Positions 17,974 through 27,038 of a stretch of 64,000 bases of DNA are shown piece after piece. Under the pieces are notes generated by a model. It was not told the DNA's origin and ran no database searches. It was given only the letters and a program-made list of their open reading frames with translations. This DNA is from CALFBG01 sp045110315 (GTDB lineage: Bacteria > Bacteroidota > Bacteroidia > Chitinophagales > Saprospiraceae). Position 1 is the stretch's first letter; the number at the start of each line of letters is the position of its first letter. The DNA lies in assembly GCA_045110315.1 (NCBI GenBank), contig JBGCFY010000189.1:12127-76126 (forward strand), read 5' to 3'. Made by a program: the position numbers and the translations under genes.

Positions 17974-18939
17974 ATGCCCATTATTGCAAACTCTACTTAC
18001 AAAAAAACACCTCGACTCCAATTCACGGGAGATTTACAGACGCTCATTCCCGGTATCTTTCGCAAGGTTGAAGCGGTAAACTATCAAAGAGAGCGATTTG
18101 AATTACCGGATGGTGATTTTTTGGACTTGGACTGGTTAGCCCAACAAAACCGAAGATTGGTCATTTTAACGCACGGACTGGAAGGTAATACTACTCGCCA
18201 TTATATTAAAGGTCCAGCAAAATTATTTGCTCAGCATCAGTGGGACGTCCTCGCGTGGAATTGTCGTTCTTGCAGTGGAGAAATGAATCGCTTACTACGG
18301 ATGTATCACCACGGTGAAATTGAAGACATTGACCTCGTTATTCAACATGCGCTGCAAAAGTACGATTACGACGAAATTGCCCTCATTGGTTATAGTATGG
18401 GAGGAAGTATCACTTTAAAATACCTTGGCGTTCACGGAGATAAGTTGCATCCTAAAATTAAAAGAGCAGCCGTTTTTTCGGTGCCTTGTGATTTAGAAGA
18501 AAGCATTCGTATTCTAGAGGCACCCAAAAATTGGATTTACCGAAATCGCTTCAAACGGATGTTGTCTGCCAAAATGAAGATAAAAGCAGCACAGTTTCCA
18601 GATATTATAGATTTCAAAAAAATCAAACAGGTAAAAAAATGGGAGGACTTTGATAGTATCTTTTCTGCTCCGGTGAATGGCTTTAAATCAACTAAAGAGT
18701 TTTATCACCAAGCTTCTTCCATCAATTACTTGAAAGGCATTCGTATTCCTATCTTGCTCGTCAATGCTAAAAACGATCCAATTCTAACGCCACTTTGTTC
18801 GCCGAATGAGATCGCAAAGCAACACGATTTTCTCTTTTTGGAAATGCCGGAGATTGGTGGACACGTTGGTTTTTGTATCCCAGGTGATGAGTTTGCTTGG
18901 TCGGAATATAGAGCCTTGGAATTCATTGAAAATTCGTAA
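17974..18939 (+). CDS. YheT-family alpha/beta hydrolase
   Basis: A 321-residue soluble hydrolase. The fold starts with RLVILTHGLEGNTTRHYI (oxyanion-hole HG) at about residues 53-70. The nucleophile elbow is GYSMGGSITLKY, giving Ser at about 142. The acid lies in NAKNDPILTP near 265-274, and the catalytic His in GGHVGFCIPG near 300. This is the arrangement of the AB-hydrolase-4/YheT group, whose bacterial members are carboxylesterases of unknown physiological substrate. It has no signal peptide. Confidence 0.85.
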   Translation: MPIIANSTYKKTPRLQFTGDLQTLIPGIFRKVEAVNYQRERFELPDGDFLDLDWLAQQNRRLVILTHGLEGNTTRHYIKGPAKLFAQHQWDVLAWNCRSCSGEMNRLLRMYHHGEIEDIDLVIQHALQKYDYDEIALIGYSMGGSITLKYLGVHGDKLHPKIKRAAVFSVPCDLEESIRILEAPKNWIYRNRFKRMLSAKMKIKAAQFPDIIDFKKIKQVKKWEDFDSIFSAPVNGFKSTKEFYHQASSINYLKGIRIPILLVNAKNDPILTPLCSPNEIAKQHDFLFLEMPEIGGHVGFCIPGDEFAWSEYRALEFIENS

Positions 18940-19056
18940 ATTCGAAGCTCGGTACTTAGGTTTTATTTTAAAATAAATCTTACGCCTGCAAGTAAAGCCT
19001 TGTAACTTAGTACTTCGAGTTCAAATTTACCCTTTTAACACTTAAGACTTTATAAT

Positions 19057-20190
19057 TTGAAAATACTACATTTTTCTGATACCCATTTAGGTTATAATGA
19101 ATTGGACAAAGTTGGTTCGAATGGCGTTAATCTGCGGGAGCAAGACTTTTATGATGCTTTTAGTTACGTGATTGACCAAGCTTTGATTTTACGTCCCGAC
19201 TTGATTATTCACTCTGGAGATTTTTTCCACCGCCCCTCTCCTCCTAATCGACCTAAGATTTTTGCGTTGGAACAACTCTCCCGCTTGTCGTCAGCAAAAA
19301 TCCCCATTCTTATTATTGCGGGAAACCATGAAACACCCAAGACGATTTACACCAGCCCTATTCTTCGAGCTTTTAATACCATTGACGGTGTTTGGGCAAT
19401 TCACGGTCAAGCCTACGAGCAATTTGAATTTGGGGAATTAGTTGTCCACGGATTACCGCATATTAATGATGATAAGGTTCAATTATCAGAGATGGAAAAA
19501 ATTAAGCCCGTTGATGGGAAGTTTAATATAATCTTGCTACACACTTCCATTGGCAAACGCTTCATCATGGAAGAATACGGGGAAAAACTTTATCCACCAG
19601 AACGCATGGAGTTGCTCAATCAATTTAACTATGTCGCGTTGGGTCACTGGCACAATTTCCAAAAAGTATCCAAATTAGATGCGGGTTGGTATTGTGGTTC
19701 TACTGAACGCATGAGTGATACCGAAGCAGGCATTGACAAAGGTTTTTGCACTTTTGAATTAGAAAAAGACAAAGTCGTTGTCCCAGACTTCCACGTTATT
19801 CCCACTAGAAATTGGCTACAGCTCACCATCGAAAATTGCCACGAAAAAACTGTTGATGACATCGAAGACCTACTGGAAGATTTTGCGAAAAGCAATCCAA
19901 TTAAAGACGCTATTGTAACCCTGCAATTGCTAAAAGTGAAATCCAGTCAATCCATTACCTTGACCAACCGCAAAATCAAAACGATCTTCCAAACAGCTAT
20001 TCAGGTCTTAATCAAACGACAGTTTAGCGATGATGTTCTACAAAATCCAGGAATCGCTCAAAAAACGGAACGCTTAGATACGCTGATGAAAGACTTTATC
20101 CTCACTAATATTGAAGAAAAATCGCAAGCAGCTGCGCTAGTTGAAGCCGCACAGAAATATATCAATCTTTACGAAACGGGGGAATGGTAA
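19057..20190 (+). CDS. sbcD: SbcD/Mre11-family DNA repair exonuclease subunit
   Basis: The nuclease subunit of the SbcCD (Mre11-Rad50) complex, which processes DNA ends and hairpins. All phosphodiesterase motifs of Mre11 are present in order: FSDTHLGY at 6-13, HSGDFFHRP near 52-60, AGNHETP near 90-96, and ALGHWHNF near 196. At 377 residues it has the normal length. The start codon is TTG at 19057: no ATG lies before the conserved KILHFSDTH segment. The partner SbcC gene follows on the same strand after 266 bases that contain a tandem repeat. Confidence 0.92.
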   Translation: MKILHFSDTHLGYNELDKVGSNGVNLREQDFYDAFSYVIDQALILRPDLIIHSGDFFHRPSPPNRPKIFALEQLSRLSSAKIPILIIAGNHETPKTIYTSPILRAFNTIDGVWAIHGQAYEQFEFGELVVHGLPHINDDKVQLSEMEKIKPVDGKFNIILLHTSIGKRFIMEEYGEKLYPPERMELLNQFNYVALGHWHNFQKVSKLDAGWYCGSTERMSDTEAGIDKGFCTFELEKDKVVVPDFHVIPTRNWLQLTIENCHEKTVDDIEDLLEDFAKSNPIKDAIVTLQLLKVKSSQSITLTNRKIKTIFQTAIQVLIKRQFSDDVLQNPGIAQKTERLDTLMKDFILTNIEEKSQAAALVEAAQKYINLYETGEW

Positions 20191-20194
20191 AGTA

Positions 20195-20294
20195 GAATAT
20201 TGATTTGGGAATGTTGATTTGGGGAATGTTGATTTGGGAATGTTGATTTGGGAATGTTGATTTGGGAATGTTGATTTGGGGAATATTGATTTGA
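20195..20294. repeat. Seven-unit 14-15 bp tandem repeat between sbcD and sbcC
   Basis: Seven units of GAATGTTGATTTGG, with an extra G in units 2 and 6, run from 20195 to 20294; the first and last units read GAATATTGATTT. It starts 5 bases after the sbcD stop. The units are not palindromic and have no spacers, so this is a minisatellite, not a CRISPR. The same word (AATATTGATTTAGG on the minus strand) reappears at 30013-30046. Confidence 0.92.
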
Positions 20295-20456
20295 GTTTTT
20301 AGGTTTAGTGTATTTGTGGGAGGTGGTATTCTGTTTGAGTTTCGGGCGAAAAAGGAAGCAACTTGAAAAAACACACCATACTTTTAGTCAATACTCAAGA
20401 TTAGAAATTCAAGATTCAACATTGAAAAAGAAAGAATTTGTTTAATAATTCAAACG

Positions 20457-22859
20457 ATGATTTTAAAAAGCTTACAACTCAAAAACTTTAAGCAATATAG
20501 CGAACTCGAGCTTGACTTTCGGGAAGGACTCGTTGGAATCGTAGGTCGAAATGGCGCGGGGAAATCTAGTATTTTCGAAGCGGTTTTAGTATGTCTCTAC
20601 GGTTTTATTCCATCAAAAGAATTTATTCGGTCGAGCTGGGCGGGGGATAAAGACCATGTACTACTCGAACTTGTTTTTGAAATTGATCAAAAGACTTATT
20701 TGGCAAAAAGGGAGTTCAAAGGAAAAACACTCACTCACCACGCGGGCTTGTACAACCATAAAAACACCATGATTGCTACGGGAGCAAAACCCGTCAACGA
20801 AGAAGTTTCAAAGCTCATCGGCATGGACAAAGATGCTTTTACGCGATCGATCTTTTCGGGACAGAAGGAATTGGGCGAACTATCCAACACTAAAGGGGAA
20901 GAACGCCGTCGAATGGTTCGAAAGATGGTTGGCTTGGAAAAATTAGATGACATCCAACGGATTATTCGTAAAGATAGAAATAGCCTAAAGGAACAAATCA
21001 AAGGTCAACGCAGTTTGTTGCTTTCGGAAGAAACTCAAAAAGCCCACACTATTCAGCTCAAAAGCTTGCAAACCGATAAATCAGTCGCGCTCGAACAACA
21101 AACTCAACTGGAAAAAGAACTTGCAAATCGTACTTCGGCGTATCAGCAAGCCAAAACTGACTACACGCAGCAACAGGCACGTTATGTTCAATACAATGAG
21201 TTGAATCAAAACCTAATTCGTTTCCAAAAAGCAGTAGAAAATTTTCAAACCCAAACGGAAGAGCGAACGGCTGAACAAAGCAAATTACGCGAATTACAAA
21301 CAAAACTTAGTGTGGAAGCTCCAAAATTCCACACCTACGAAGCACAGAAATTACAACTCAAACAGCTCGAAAAAGATAAGGCTAGCTTCGATCAGCTTAA
21401 GCAATTGCAGCTCAGTCAACAACATCTGCAAGAGCGAGCTACGGAGGTACAAAATCAAGTCAAAGCCTTAGAAACGGCTTTGCAAGAACAAGCTCCACTG
21501 CAAGCACGAGCAACAATTCTTACCACTGAATTACAAAAAGTACAAACCAATCAGGAAGCTACGCAAAAGCAACTCAACGCCTTAACGGCACAACGAGGAA
21601 GCATCCAAGGAAAAGTACAAGAACGAGATCAAAGTATTCAAGCCATCGAGAACTTGGGTAAAGAAGCTACTTGTCCAACTTGCTTTCGTCCATTACTCGA
21701 TGCCTACGAAGGAATTTTGGAAAACCTTAAAACCGAACTTAATTCCTATCAGCAAAAAGATTTACTTCAGTTAAATTCAACTGTAGAGAAAATTAAGTCT
21801 GAATATAATTTATTTAAAGAAAAGGAAAAAACAATTAACCAAGAAAAGCAAAAACTTTCAGGACATCTTCAAGTACTAGCCAGTAAAAACGAACAACTTA
21901 ACGCACTCCGCCAGCAGCAAGCACAACTGCAAACACAACTGGCGACCTTAATCGATAAGATTAAGCAAATGGGTGCAGTTCAATTTGATACGCAAGCTTA
22001 CAGTGATTTACGCAAAACCCTCGAAGCGCTTGAGCAAGACTACATTAACTACCAAAAACAACTCCGCGAAACCGAAAAAATTCCCGAGTTAACCGAAAAA
22101 ATCAGTGCACTGCAAATTCGCATCGAAAAAGGACAACTTACAATCAAAGAACAAGAGCAAAGTATTCAAGCCTTACAATTTTCCCTAGCACACTATCAAC
22201 AAGCGCAGCGTGCACAGCAAGAAAAAGAGGATGCTAAAGATAAGGCTCAACAACAACTCAAAGCACACCAAGCTAGTTTTACACAGTTGGATCGACAAAT
22301 TTTACAGTTACAAAATCTTTTGGACACCCATCAACAAACCTTACAAGTCATTGCTCAGAATAGCCAAGAACTGACGCAATTAGAAGCATTAGACAATATT
22401 TTTAGTGAATTCAAAACAACCATTTTAGATCGTGTTAAACCAACGATTTCTTACAATGCAAGTCAACTTTTTCAGCAAATTACAAAAGGTCGGTACGAAG
22501 GTATTAAGGTTGATGATAATTTTGAATTTCACATTACGGAAGATGGAAAAGATTACCCTATTACTCGTTTTTCGGGAGGAGAAGTGGATCTAGCCAATCT
22601 TTGTCTGCGCATTGGCATCAGCCGAGCCATCGCCGAACTTTCCGGCAATAGTTCTGGAATTAGCTTTCTTGGTTTTGACGAAATTTTTGGTAGTCAAGAC
22701 GAGGAACGACGCTTCGAAATCCTTTTGGCACTCGATCTCCTGAAGGAGCAATACCGCCAAATCTATATCATTTCTCACATTGATACCGTAAAAGAGCATT
22801 TTCCGAGCATTCTCGAAATCCGCAACACAGCAAAAGGAAGTTCTGTAAACTGGCTTTAA
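20457..22859 (+). CDS. sbcC: SbcC/Rad50-like SMC-family ATPase
   Basis: The ATPase/coiled-coil subunit of the SbcCD complex; it clamps DNA and gates the SbcD nuclease. The N-terminal head has the Walker A GRNGAGKSS at about residues 30-38. Two long Gln/Lys-rich coiled coils (about 170-395 and 425-650) flank a zinc hook, Cys406-x-x-Cys409 (ATCPTCFRP). The C-terminal head has the signature FSGGEVDLANL and Walker B FLGFDEIFGSQDEER. At 800 residues it is shorter than the E. coli protein (over 1000), mainly in coiled-coil length. No head or hook residue is missing. Confidence 0.93.
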   Translation: MILKSLQLKNFKQYSELELDFREGLVGIVGRNGAGKSSIFEAVLVCLYGFIPSKEFIRSSWAGDKDHVLLELVFEIDQKTYLAKREFKGKTLTHHAGLYNHKNTMIATGAKPVNEEVSKLIGMDKDAFTRSIFSGQKELGELSNTKGEERRRMVRKMVGLEKLDDIQRIIRKDRNSLKEQIKGQRSLLLSEETQKAHTIQLKSLQTDKSVALEQQTQLEKELANRTSAYQQAKTDYTQQQARYVQYNELNQNLIRFQKAVENFQTQTEERTAEQSKLRELQTKLSVEAPKFHTYEAQKLQLKQLEKDKASFDQLKQLQLSQQHLQERATEVQNQVKALETALQEQAPLQARATILTTELQKVQTNQEATQKQLNALTAQRGSIQGKVQERDQSIQAIENLGKEATCPTCFRPLLDAYEGILENLKTELNSYQQKDLLQLNSTVEKIKSEYNLFKEKEKTINQEKQKLSGHLQVLASKNEQLNALRQQQAQLQTQLATLIDKIKQMGAVQFDTQAYSDLRKTLEALEQDYINYQKQLRETEKIPELTEKISALQIRIEKGQLTIKEQEQSIQALQFSLAHYQQAQRAQQEKEDAKDKAQQQLKAHQASFTQLDRQILQLQNLLDTHQQTLQVIAQNSQELTQLEALDNIFSEFKTTILDRVKPTISYNASQLFQQITKGRYEGIKVDDNFEFHITEDGKDYPITRFSGGEVDLANLCLRIGISRAIAELSGNSSGISFLGFDEIFGSQDEERRFEILLALDLLKEQYRQIYIISHIDTVKEHFPSILEIRNTAKGSSVNWL

Positions 22860-22875
22860 TGCCAATACTTTAACG

Positions 22876-22914
22876 ATTAATTCCTTAGAAAAAAGAATTT
22901 TCTAAGGAATTAAT
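22876..22914. terminator. Perfect 17 bp hairpin downstream of sbcC
   Basis: ATTAATTCCTTAGAAAA (22876-22892) pairs perfectly with TTTTCTAAGGAATTAAT (22898-22914) around a 5 base loop. It starts 17 bases after the sbcC stop, so transcription termination or mRNA end protection is the likely role. The arms are AT-rich and there is no long T-run after it. Confidence 0.6.
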
Positions 22915-23137
22915 ACTATAACGCTCCCCTCTTTTTCTCCCAAAATATTGTCCTAAAACCATAAATCCCCCTGCTACAAGGAGGGTATTTGTGTCAATCC
23001 TCAAAGGTAAATCATTCATTCTCCTTAATCATTCCCACAGTACGCAAGGATTTTGCTAATTTTTCGGTGTTCAAAGTAACAATTGAACATGGTTAAGTCG
23101 TACTTGACCTAGATAACCAAATTAAATCAGATAATAT

Positions 23138-24154
23138 ATGACCTTTAGCTTTTCAACTACAGGAAAGTACTGGCAGCCTATGCTAATTATGCTAAGTATC
23201 ACTTTTAGCTTTTTAGCTTGTCAATCCGAGCCCGTTTCAATACCATCAAAGCCTATCGTTAAAACGGCTCCCATCACAAGTTTAGCCTATCGAATTCCAG
23301 CTACTTTAGGAGAAGGTGCCTTTTGGAACGTCGAAAATCAATCTTTTTATTGGGTAGATATCCTCGATCCGAAATTACATATTTATCATCCTGCTACACA
23401 AACGAATCGTAGTTTTTCAATGCCTTCCACCATATCTACCGTGGTTCCAATTTCGAATCAAGAAGCGCTAGTTGCTCTCCAAGATGGGGCTTACTTCGTG
23501 AACACAGAAAATGGAGCAGTCGATGCTTTCACAAAAATTGATCAAGAAAATAAAGGTACACGACTCAATGATGGAAAATGTGATCCTGCGGGTCGATTCT
23601 GGGTCGGTTCCATGCATTATCCGATGAATGAGCCTCAGGGAAAGTTGTTTCAAATAGCTGCCGACGGCAGCAAAAAACTCATGCTAGATAGTGTTACCAT
23701 TTCCAATGGAATCGTTTGGACAGCCAACGCAAAAACGATGTACTACATTGATACACCAACACAAAAAATTAGTGCTTTTGCTTTCAACGCCGCAACAGGC
23801 ACGATTACTAAAAAAAGAACTGCCGTCGTCATCGCCGATAGCCTCGGCTCGCCCGACGGAATGGCGATTGATGCCGAAGATAAACTTTGGGTGGGCTTAT
23901 GGAATGGAAATGCCGTAGCTCGTTTTGATCCCCTTACGGGAAAATTAATGGAAAAAATTGCAGTTCCAGCGCACAACGTAACCGCTTGTGCTTTTGGAGG
24001 TCCCAACTTAGATACTTTGTATATCACTACTGCAAGCGTAGACATGACCGATGCGGAACAGCAAAAATTCCCTGATGCCGGTTCCATTTTCAAAGTTGTC
24101 CCCGGCGTAAAAGGTGTTCCCTCTACCCTATTCAAAAAATCTGACTTAAACTAG
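23138..24154 (+). CDS. SMP-30/gluconolactonase-family lipoprotein
   Basis: A 338-residue lactonase predicted to open sugar lactones such as glucono-lactone. The N-terminal hydrophobic stretch ends in a lipobox, FLAC at residues 25-28, so the mature protein starts at Cys28 as a lipoprotein. The six-bladed SMP-30 propeller keeps its metal and substrate residues: Glu59 (LGEGAFW), Asn144 (RLNDGKCDP), Asn190 (ISNGIVW) and Asp240 (GSPDGMAID). It starts an apparent operon; the next gene begins 11 bases later, and the cluster also holds gluconokinase and a GntP permease, which supports a gluconate-forming role. Confidence 0.88.
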   Translation: MTFSFSTTGKYWQPMLIMLSITFSFLACQSEPVSIPSKPIVKTAPITSLAYRIPATLGEGAFWNVENQSFYWVDILDPKLHIYHPATQTNRSFSMPSTISTVVPISNQEALVALQDGAYFVNTENGAVDAFTKIDQENKGTRLNDGKCDPAGRFWVGSMHYPMNEPQGKLFQIAADGSKKLMLDSVTISNGIVWTANAKTMYYIDTPTQKISAFAFNAATGTITKKRTAVVIADSLGSPDGMAIDAEDKLWVGLWNGNAVARFDPLTGKLMEKIAVPAHNVTACAFGGPNLDTLYITTASVDMTDAEQQKFPDAGSIFKVVPGVKGVPSTLFKKSDLN

Positions 24155-24165
24155 CACCATTCCTT

Positions 24166-26439
24166 ATGATTCAAATTTTACCATATCCAAAAAGCGACTT
24201 GTTCGCGAGCCTAAGCTTAGTCTTCTTATTTTTATTTTCAATCCATCCTCAAATCAATGCCCAAACAGATCAGGAGCTAAACCAAAAGATCAAAACCTTA
24301 GTCGCAAAAATGACGCTCGACGAAAAGATTGGACAAACCGCTTTGCGTGGACGATCTAGCAGAGATCGCGGAGGTTTATCCGAAGCACTAAAACAATCCG
24401 TTCGCAAAGGGGAAATTGGTGCATTCCTCAACGTCATGGACAAAGAGATGTTAACGGAATTGCAACGCATTGCAGTAGAGGAAAGTCCACACGGTATTCC
24501 TTTGATCTTTGCGCGAGATGTAATTCACGGTTTTAAAACTATTTTCCCAATTCCACTTGGTATTGCCGCAAGTTGGGATCCTAAAGTTGCAGAAACAACG
24601 GCACGCATCTCCGCAGTAGAAGCCTCAGGCTCGGGCATTCGTTGGACCTTTGCACCGATGTTAGACATTGCCAGAGATAGTCGTTGGGGAAGAGTTGCGG
24701 AGTCCCCAGGAGAAGATCCATATTTAGCGGCTCTTTTAGCGAAAGCTTACGTAGCCGGTTTTCAAGGAAAAGACCTTACGGACCCGACCAATATGGCTGC
24801 TTGCGCAAAACATTTTTTAGCTTACGGGGCGGCGATTGGGGGAAGAGACTACAATACGGTGAGCATGCACGAGCCGCTCTTGCGAAATGTGTACCTCCCT
24901 CCGTTTCAAGCAGCGATAGAAAGCGGTGCCTTGACCGTTATGACTGCTTTTAATGAAATTAATGGTGTTCCCGCCTCTGGTAATGAATTCCTATTAAAAG
25001 AGGTCTTGCGGGACGAAATGGCATTTGACGGTTTTGTGGTCAGTGACTGGGATTCCGTTATCGAAATGATTCCACACGGTTTTGCCAAAGATGAAAAACA
25101 TGCAGCAGCCTTAGCAGCAAAAGTAGGATTGGATATGGAAATGACCAGTCGCGCTTACGAGCATCATTTGAAAACACTATTGCAGGAAGGAAAAATTTCC
25201 ATAAAGGAAATAGACTTTTTAGTAGAAAATATTCTACGCGTGAAGTTCAAATTAGGATTATTCCAACAAGCCTATATTCCCAAAAGTCAAAACGCAAAAC
25301 TTTACCATCCAGATCATTTAGCTGCGGCAAAAAAGGCAGCCATTCAGAGTATGGTTTTATTAAAAAATAATAATATTTTACCACTAAAAGCCAATCAAAC
25401 ACTTGCTATTATCGGACCACTTGCCGATGCGCCTCACGATCAATTGGGGACTTGGACTTTTGATGGAGAAAAAGAAAAAACGATCACACCACTTCAAAGT
25501 TTTAGGGAGCGTCCAGCAACGATTCATTACGCTGCGGGACTTAGCTATAGTCGAGATACTACAACCACGGGTTTTGCCAAAGCAATTGCAGCGGCGGAAA
25601 AGTCGGATGTAATTCTCTTTTTTGGTGGAGAAGAGGCAATCTTATCGGGAGAAGCGCATAGTCGAGCAGACATTAGTTTACCTGGAAAGCAAGAAGCCTT
25701 ACTGCACGAATTAGCTGCTACGGGCAAACCAATTGTTTTAGTGATTCTTGCGGGAAGGCCAATCAGTATTCCTCGCATTTTGGAAAAAGTAGACGGAATT
25801 TTAATGGCTTGGCATCCGGGAACAATGGGTGGTCCTGCTTTGGAAGAAGTCTTGACTGGCAAAGCTAATCCCGGTGGAAGACTACCGATTACCTGGCCGA
25901 AATCAGGCGCGCAACTGCCCCTTTTTTACAATCACAAAAATACGGGCAGGCCAGCAGATAGCAGCAGTTTTGTACAAATCGATAAGATTCCCGTCGGTGC
26001 GTGGCAAAGTTCTTTAGGTAACGATTCGCATTATCTAGATTTAGGTTTTACGCCACAATTCCCTTTTGGCTATGGCTTAAGTTATACCAATTTTAAATAC
26101 AGCAATTTAAGGTTATCAAAAAAGCAAATCGGCTTAAAAGAAACGCTAACTATCAAGGCGACGATTAAGAATACTGGAACTCGAAAAGCAACTGAAATTG
26201 TACAATTATACGTGCAAGATCTTGTCGGAAGTATCACTCGTCCGATCAAAGAACTGAAAGCTTTTCAAGCCATTGAATTAGCTGCTGGTGAACAAAAAAC
26301 AATAAGTTTCACCCTTAATCCTGCACAGTTAAAATTTGTCAATCATCGCTTAAAAGAAGTAATTGAATTAGGTGATTTCAAAATTTGGGTCGGTCCCAAC
26401 GCCGCACAAGGATTGATGGGGGAATTCGAATTAAAGTAA
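24166..26439 (+). CDS. GH3 beta-glucosidase (BglX type), exported
   Basis: A 757-residue glycoside hydrolase that releases terminal beta-linked glucose (or xylose) from oligosaccharides. The signal peptide (SLSLVFLFLFSIHPQINAQ) sends it to the periplasm or beyond. Domain order is that of BglX: a TIM-barrel N-domain, an alpha/beta C-domain (about 395-590), and a fibronectin III-like end (about 650-757). The catalytic nucleophile is Asp294 in GFVVSDWDSV. The acid/base Glu is expected in the GGEEAILSGEAHSR segment. It lies between the lactonase and gluconokinase genes, so it probably feeds glucose into the oxidative gluconate route. Confidence 0.92.
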   Translation: MIQILPYPKSDLFASLSLVFLFLFSIHPQINAQTDQELNQKIKTLVAKMTLDEKIGQTALRGRSSRDRGGLSEALKQSVRKGEIGAFLNVMDKEMLTELQRIAVEESPHGIPLIFARDVIHGFKTIFPIPLGIAASWDPKVAETTARISAVEASGSGIRWTFAPMLDIARDSRWGRVAESPGEDPYLAALLAKAYVAGFQGKDLTDPTNMAACAKHFLAYGAAIGGRDYNTVSMHEPLLRNVYLPPFQAAIESGALTVMTAFNEINGVPASGNEFLLKEVLRDEMAFDGFVVSDWDSVIEMIPHGFAKDEKHAAALAAKVGLDMEMTSRAYEHHLKTLLQEGKISIKEIDFLVENILRVKFKLGLFQQAYIPKSQNAKLYHPDHLAAAKKAAIQSMVLLKNNNILPLKANQTLAIIGPLADAPHDQLGTWTFDGEKEKTITPLQSFRERPATIHYAAGLSYSRDTTTTGFAKAIAAAEKSDVILFFGGEEAILSGEAHSRADISLPGKQEALLHELAATGKPIVLVILAGRPISIPRILEKVDGILMAWHPGTMGGPALEEVLTGKANPGGRLPITWPKSGAQLPLFYNHKNTGRPADSSSFVQIDKIPVGAWQSSLGNDSHYLDLGFTPQFPFGYGLSYTNFKYSNLRLSKKQIGLKETLTIKATIKNTGTRKATEIVQLYVQDLVGSITRPIKELKAFQAIELAAGEQKTISFTLNPAQLKFVNHRLKEVIELGDFKIWVGPNAAQGLMGEFELK

Positions 26440-26459
26440 AACAAGAAAATCATTGGTTT

Positions 26460-26948
26460 ATGATTATCATAATTTTTGGTGTCAGTGGCTCTGGTAAAAC
26501 CACTATCGGTCAACAACTCAGTTCTTATTTAGAAATTCCTTTTTACGATGGGGATGATTTTCATCCAGAAAATAGCATCCAAAAAATGTCGAAAGGAATC
26601 CCGCTAAATGACAGTGACCGAGCACCTTGGTTATCAAATTTAGCCCAACATCTCGTACAGTGCGAATTCAATGGTGGAGCCATTCTCGCTTGCTCCGCCT
26701 TAAAGGCCAGTTACCGTAAGCAACTCAGCAGCCAACTCAAAGAAGTACAATGGATTTTTCTCCGTGGAAGTTTTGACCAACTGGAAACTAGACTAGAACA
26801 GCGCAAAAATCATTTTATGAAAAAAGAAATGCTCCAGTCTCAATTCGATACTTTAGAAGTACCAACGTATGGACTACACGTAGATATTTCTACACCACCT
26901 TATTTGATTATCCAAGAGATCATTAACTACGTCATCAAAACACATTGA
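26460..26948 (+). CDS. gntK: Gluconokinase
   Basis: A 162-residue cytosolic kinase that makes 6-phosphogluconate from gluconate and ATP. The P-loop GVSGSGKTT is at about residues 7-15, followed by the family's YDGDDFHPENSIQKMSKGIPL substrate segment, as in GntK/IdnK. A longer frame opens at 26385 inside the GH3 gene; ATG 26460 is preferred because it gives the standard N-terminus (MIIIIFGVSG) 20 bases after the GH3 stop. It sits just before the gluconate permease gene. Confidence 0.93.
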   Translation: MIIIIFGVSGSGKTTIGQQLSSYLEIPFYDGDDFHPENSIQKMSKGIPLNDSDRAPWLSNLAQHLVQCEFNGGAILACSALKASYRKQLSSQLKEVQWIFLRGSFDQLETRLEQRKNHFMKKEMLQSQFDTLEVPTYGLHVDISTPPYLIIQEIINYVIKTH

Positions 26949-27038
26949 AGTTGTTGGAATTAAATCCAACGCTAATACATGCTTATTTAATACCGTAAAG
27001 ATTATCGCTCGCCTTTTTTCACCCTTTATCAAATCAAA

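Noticed and set aside
20195..20294. CRISPR array
   Set aside because: Units are contiguous and nearly identical without spacers, and no cas genes are near.
20162..20374. Repetitive 70-residue frame (QINIPKST repeats) on the minus strand
   Set aside because: It is a translation of the 14-15 bp tandem repeat and overlaps the sbcD end.
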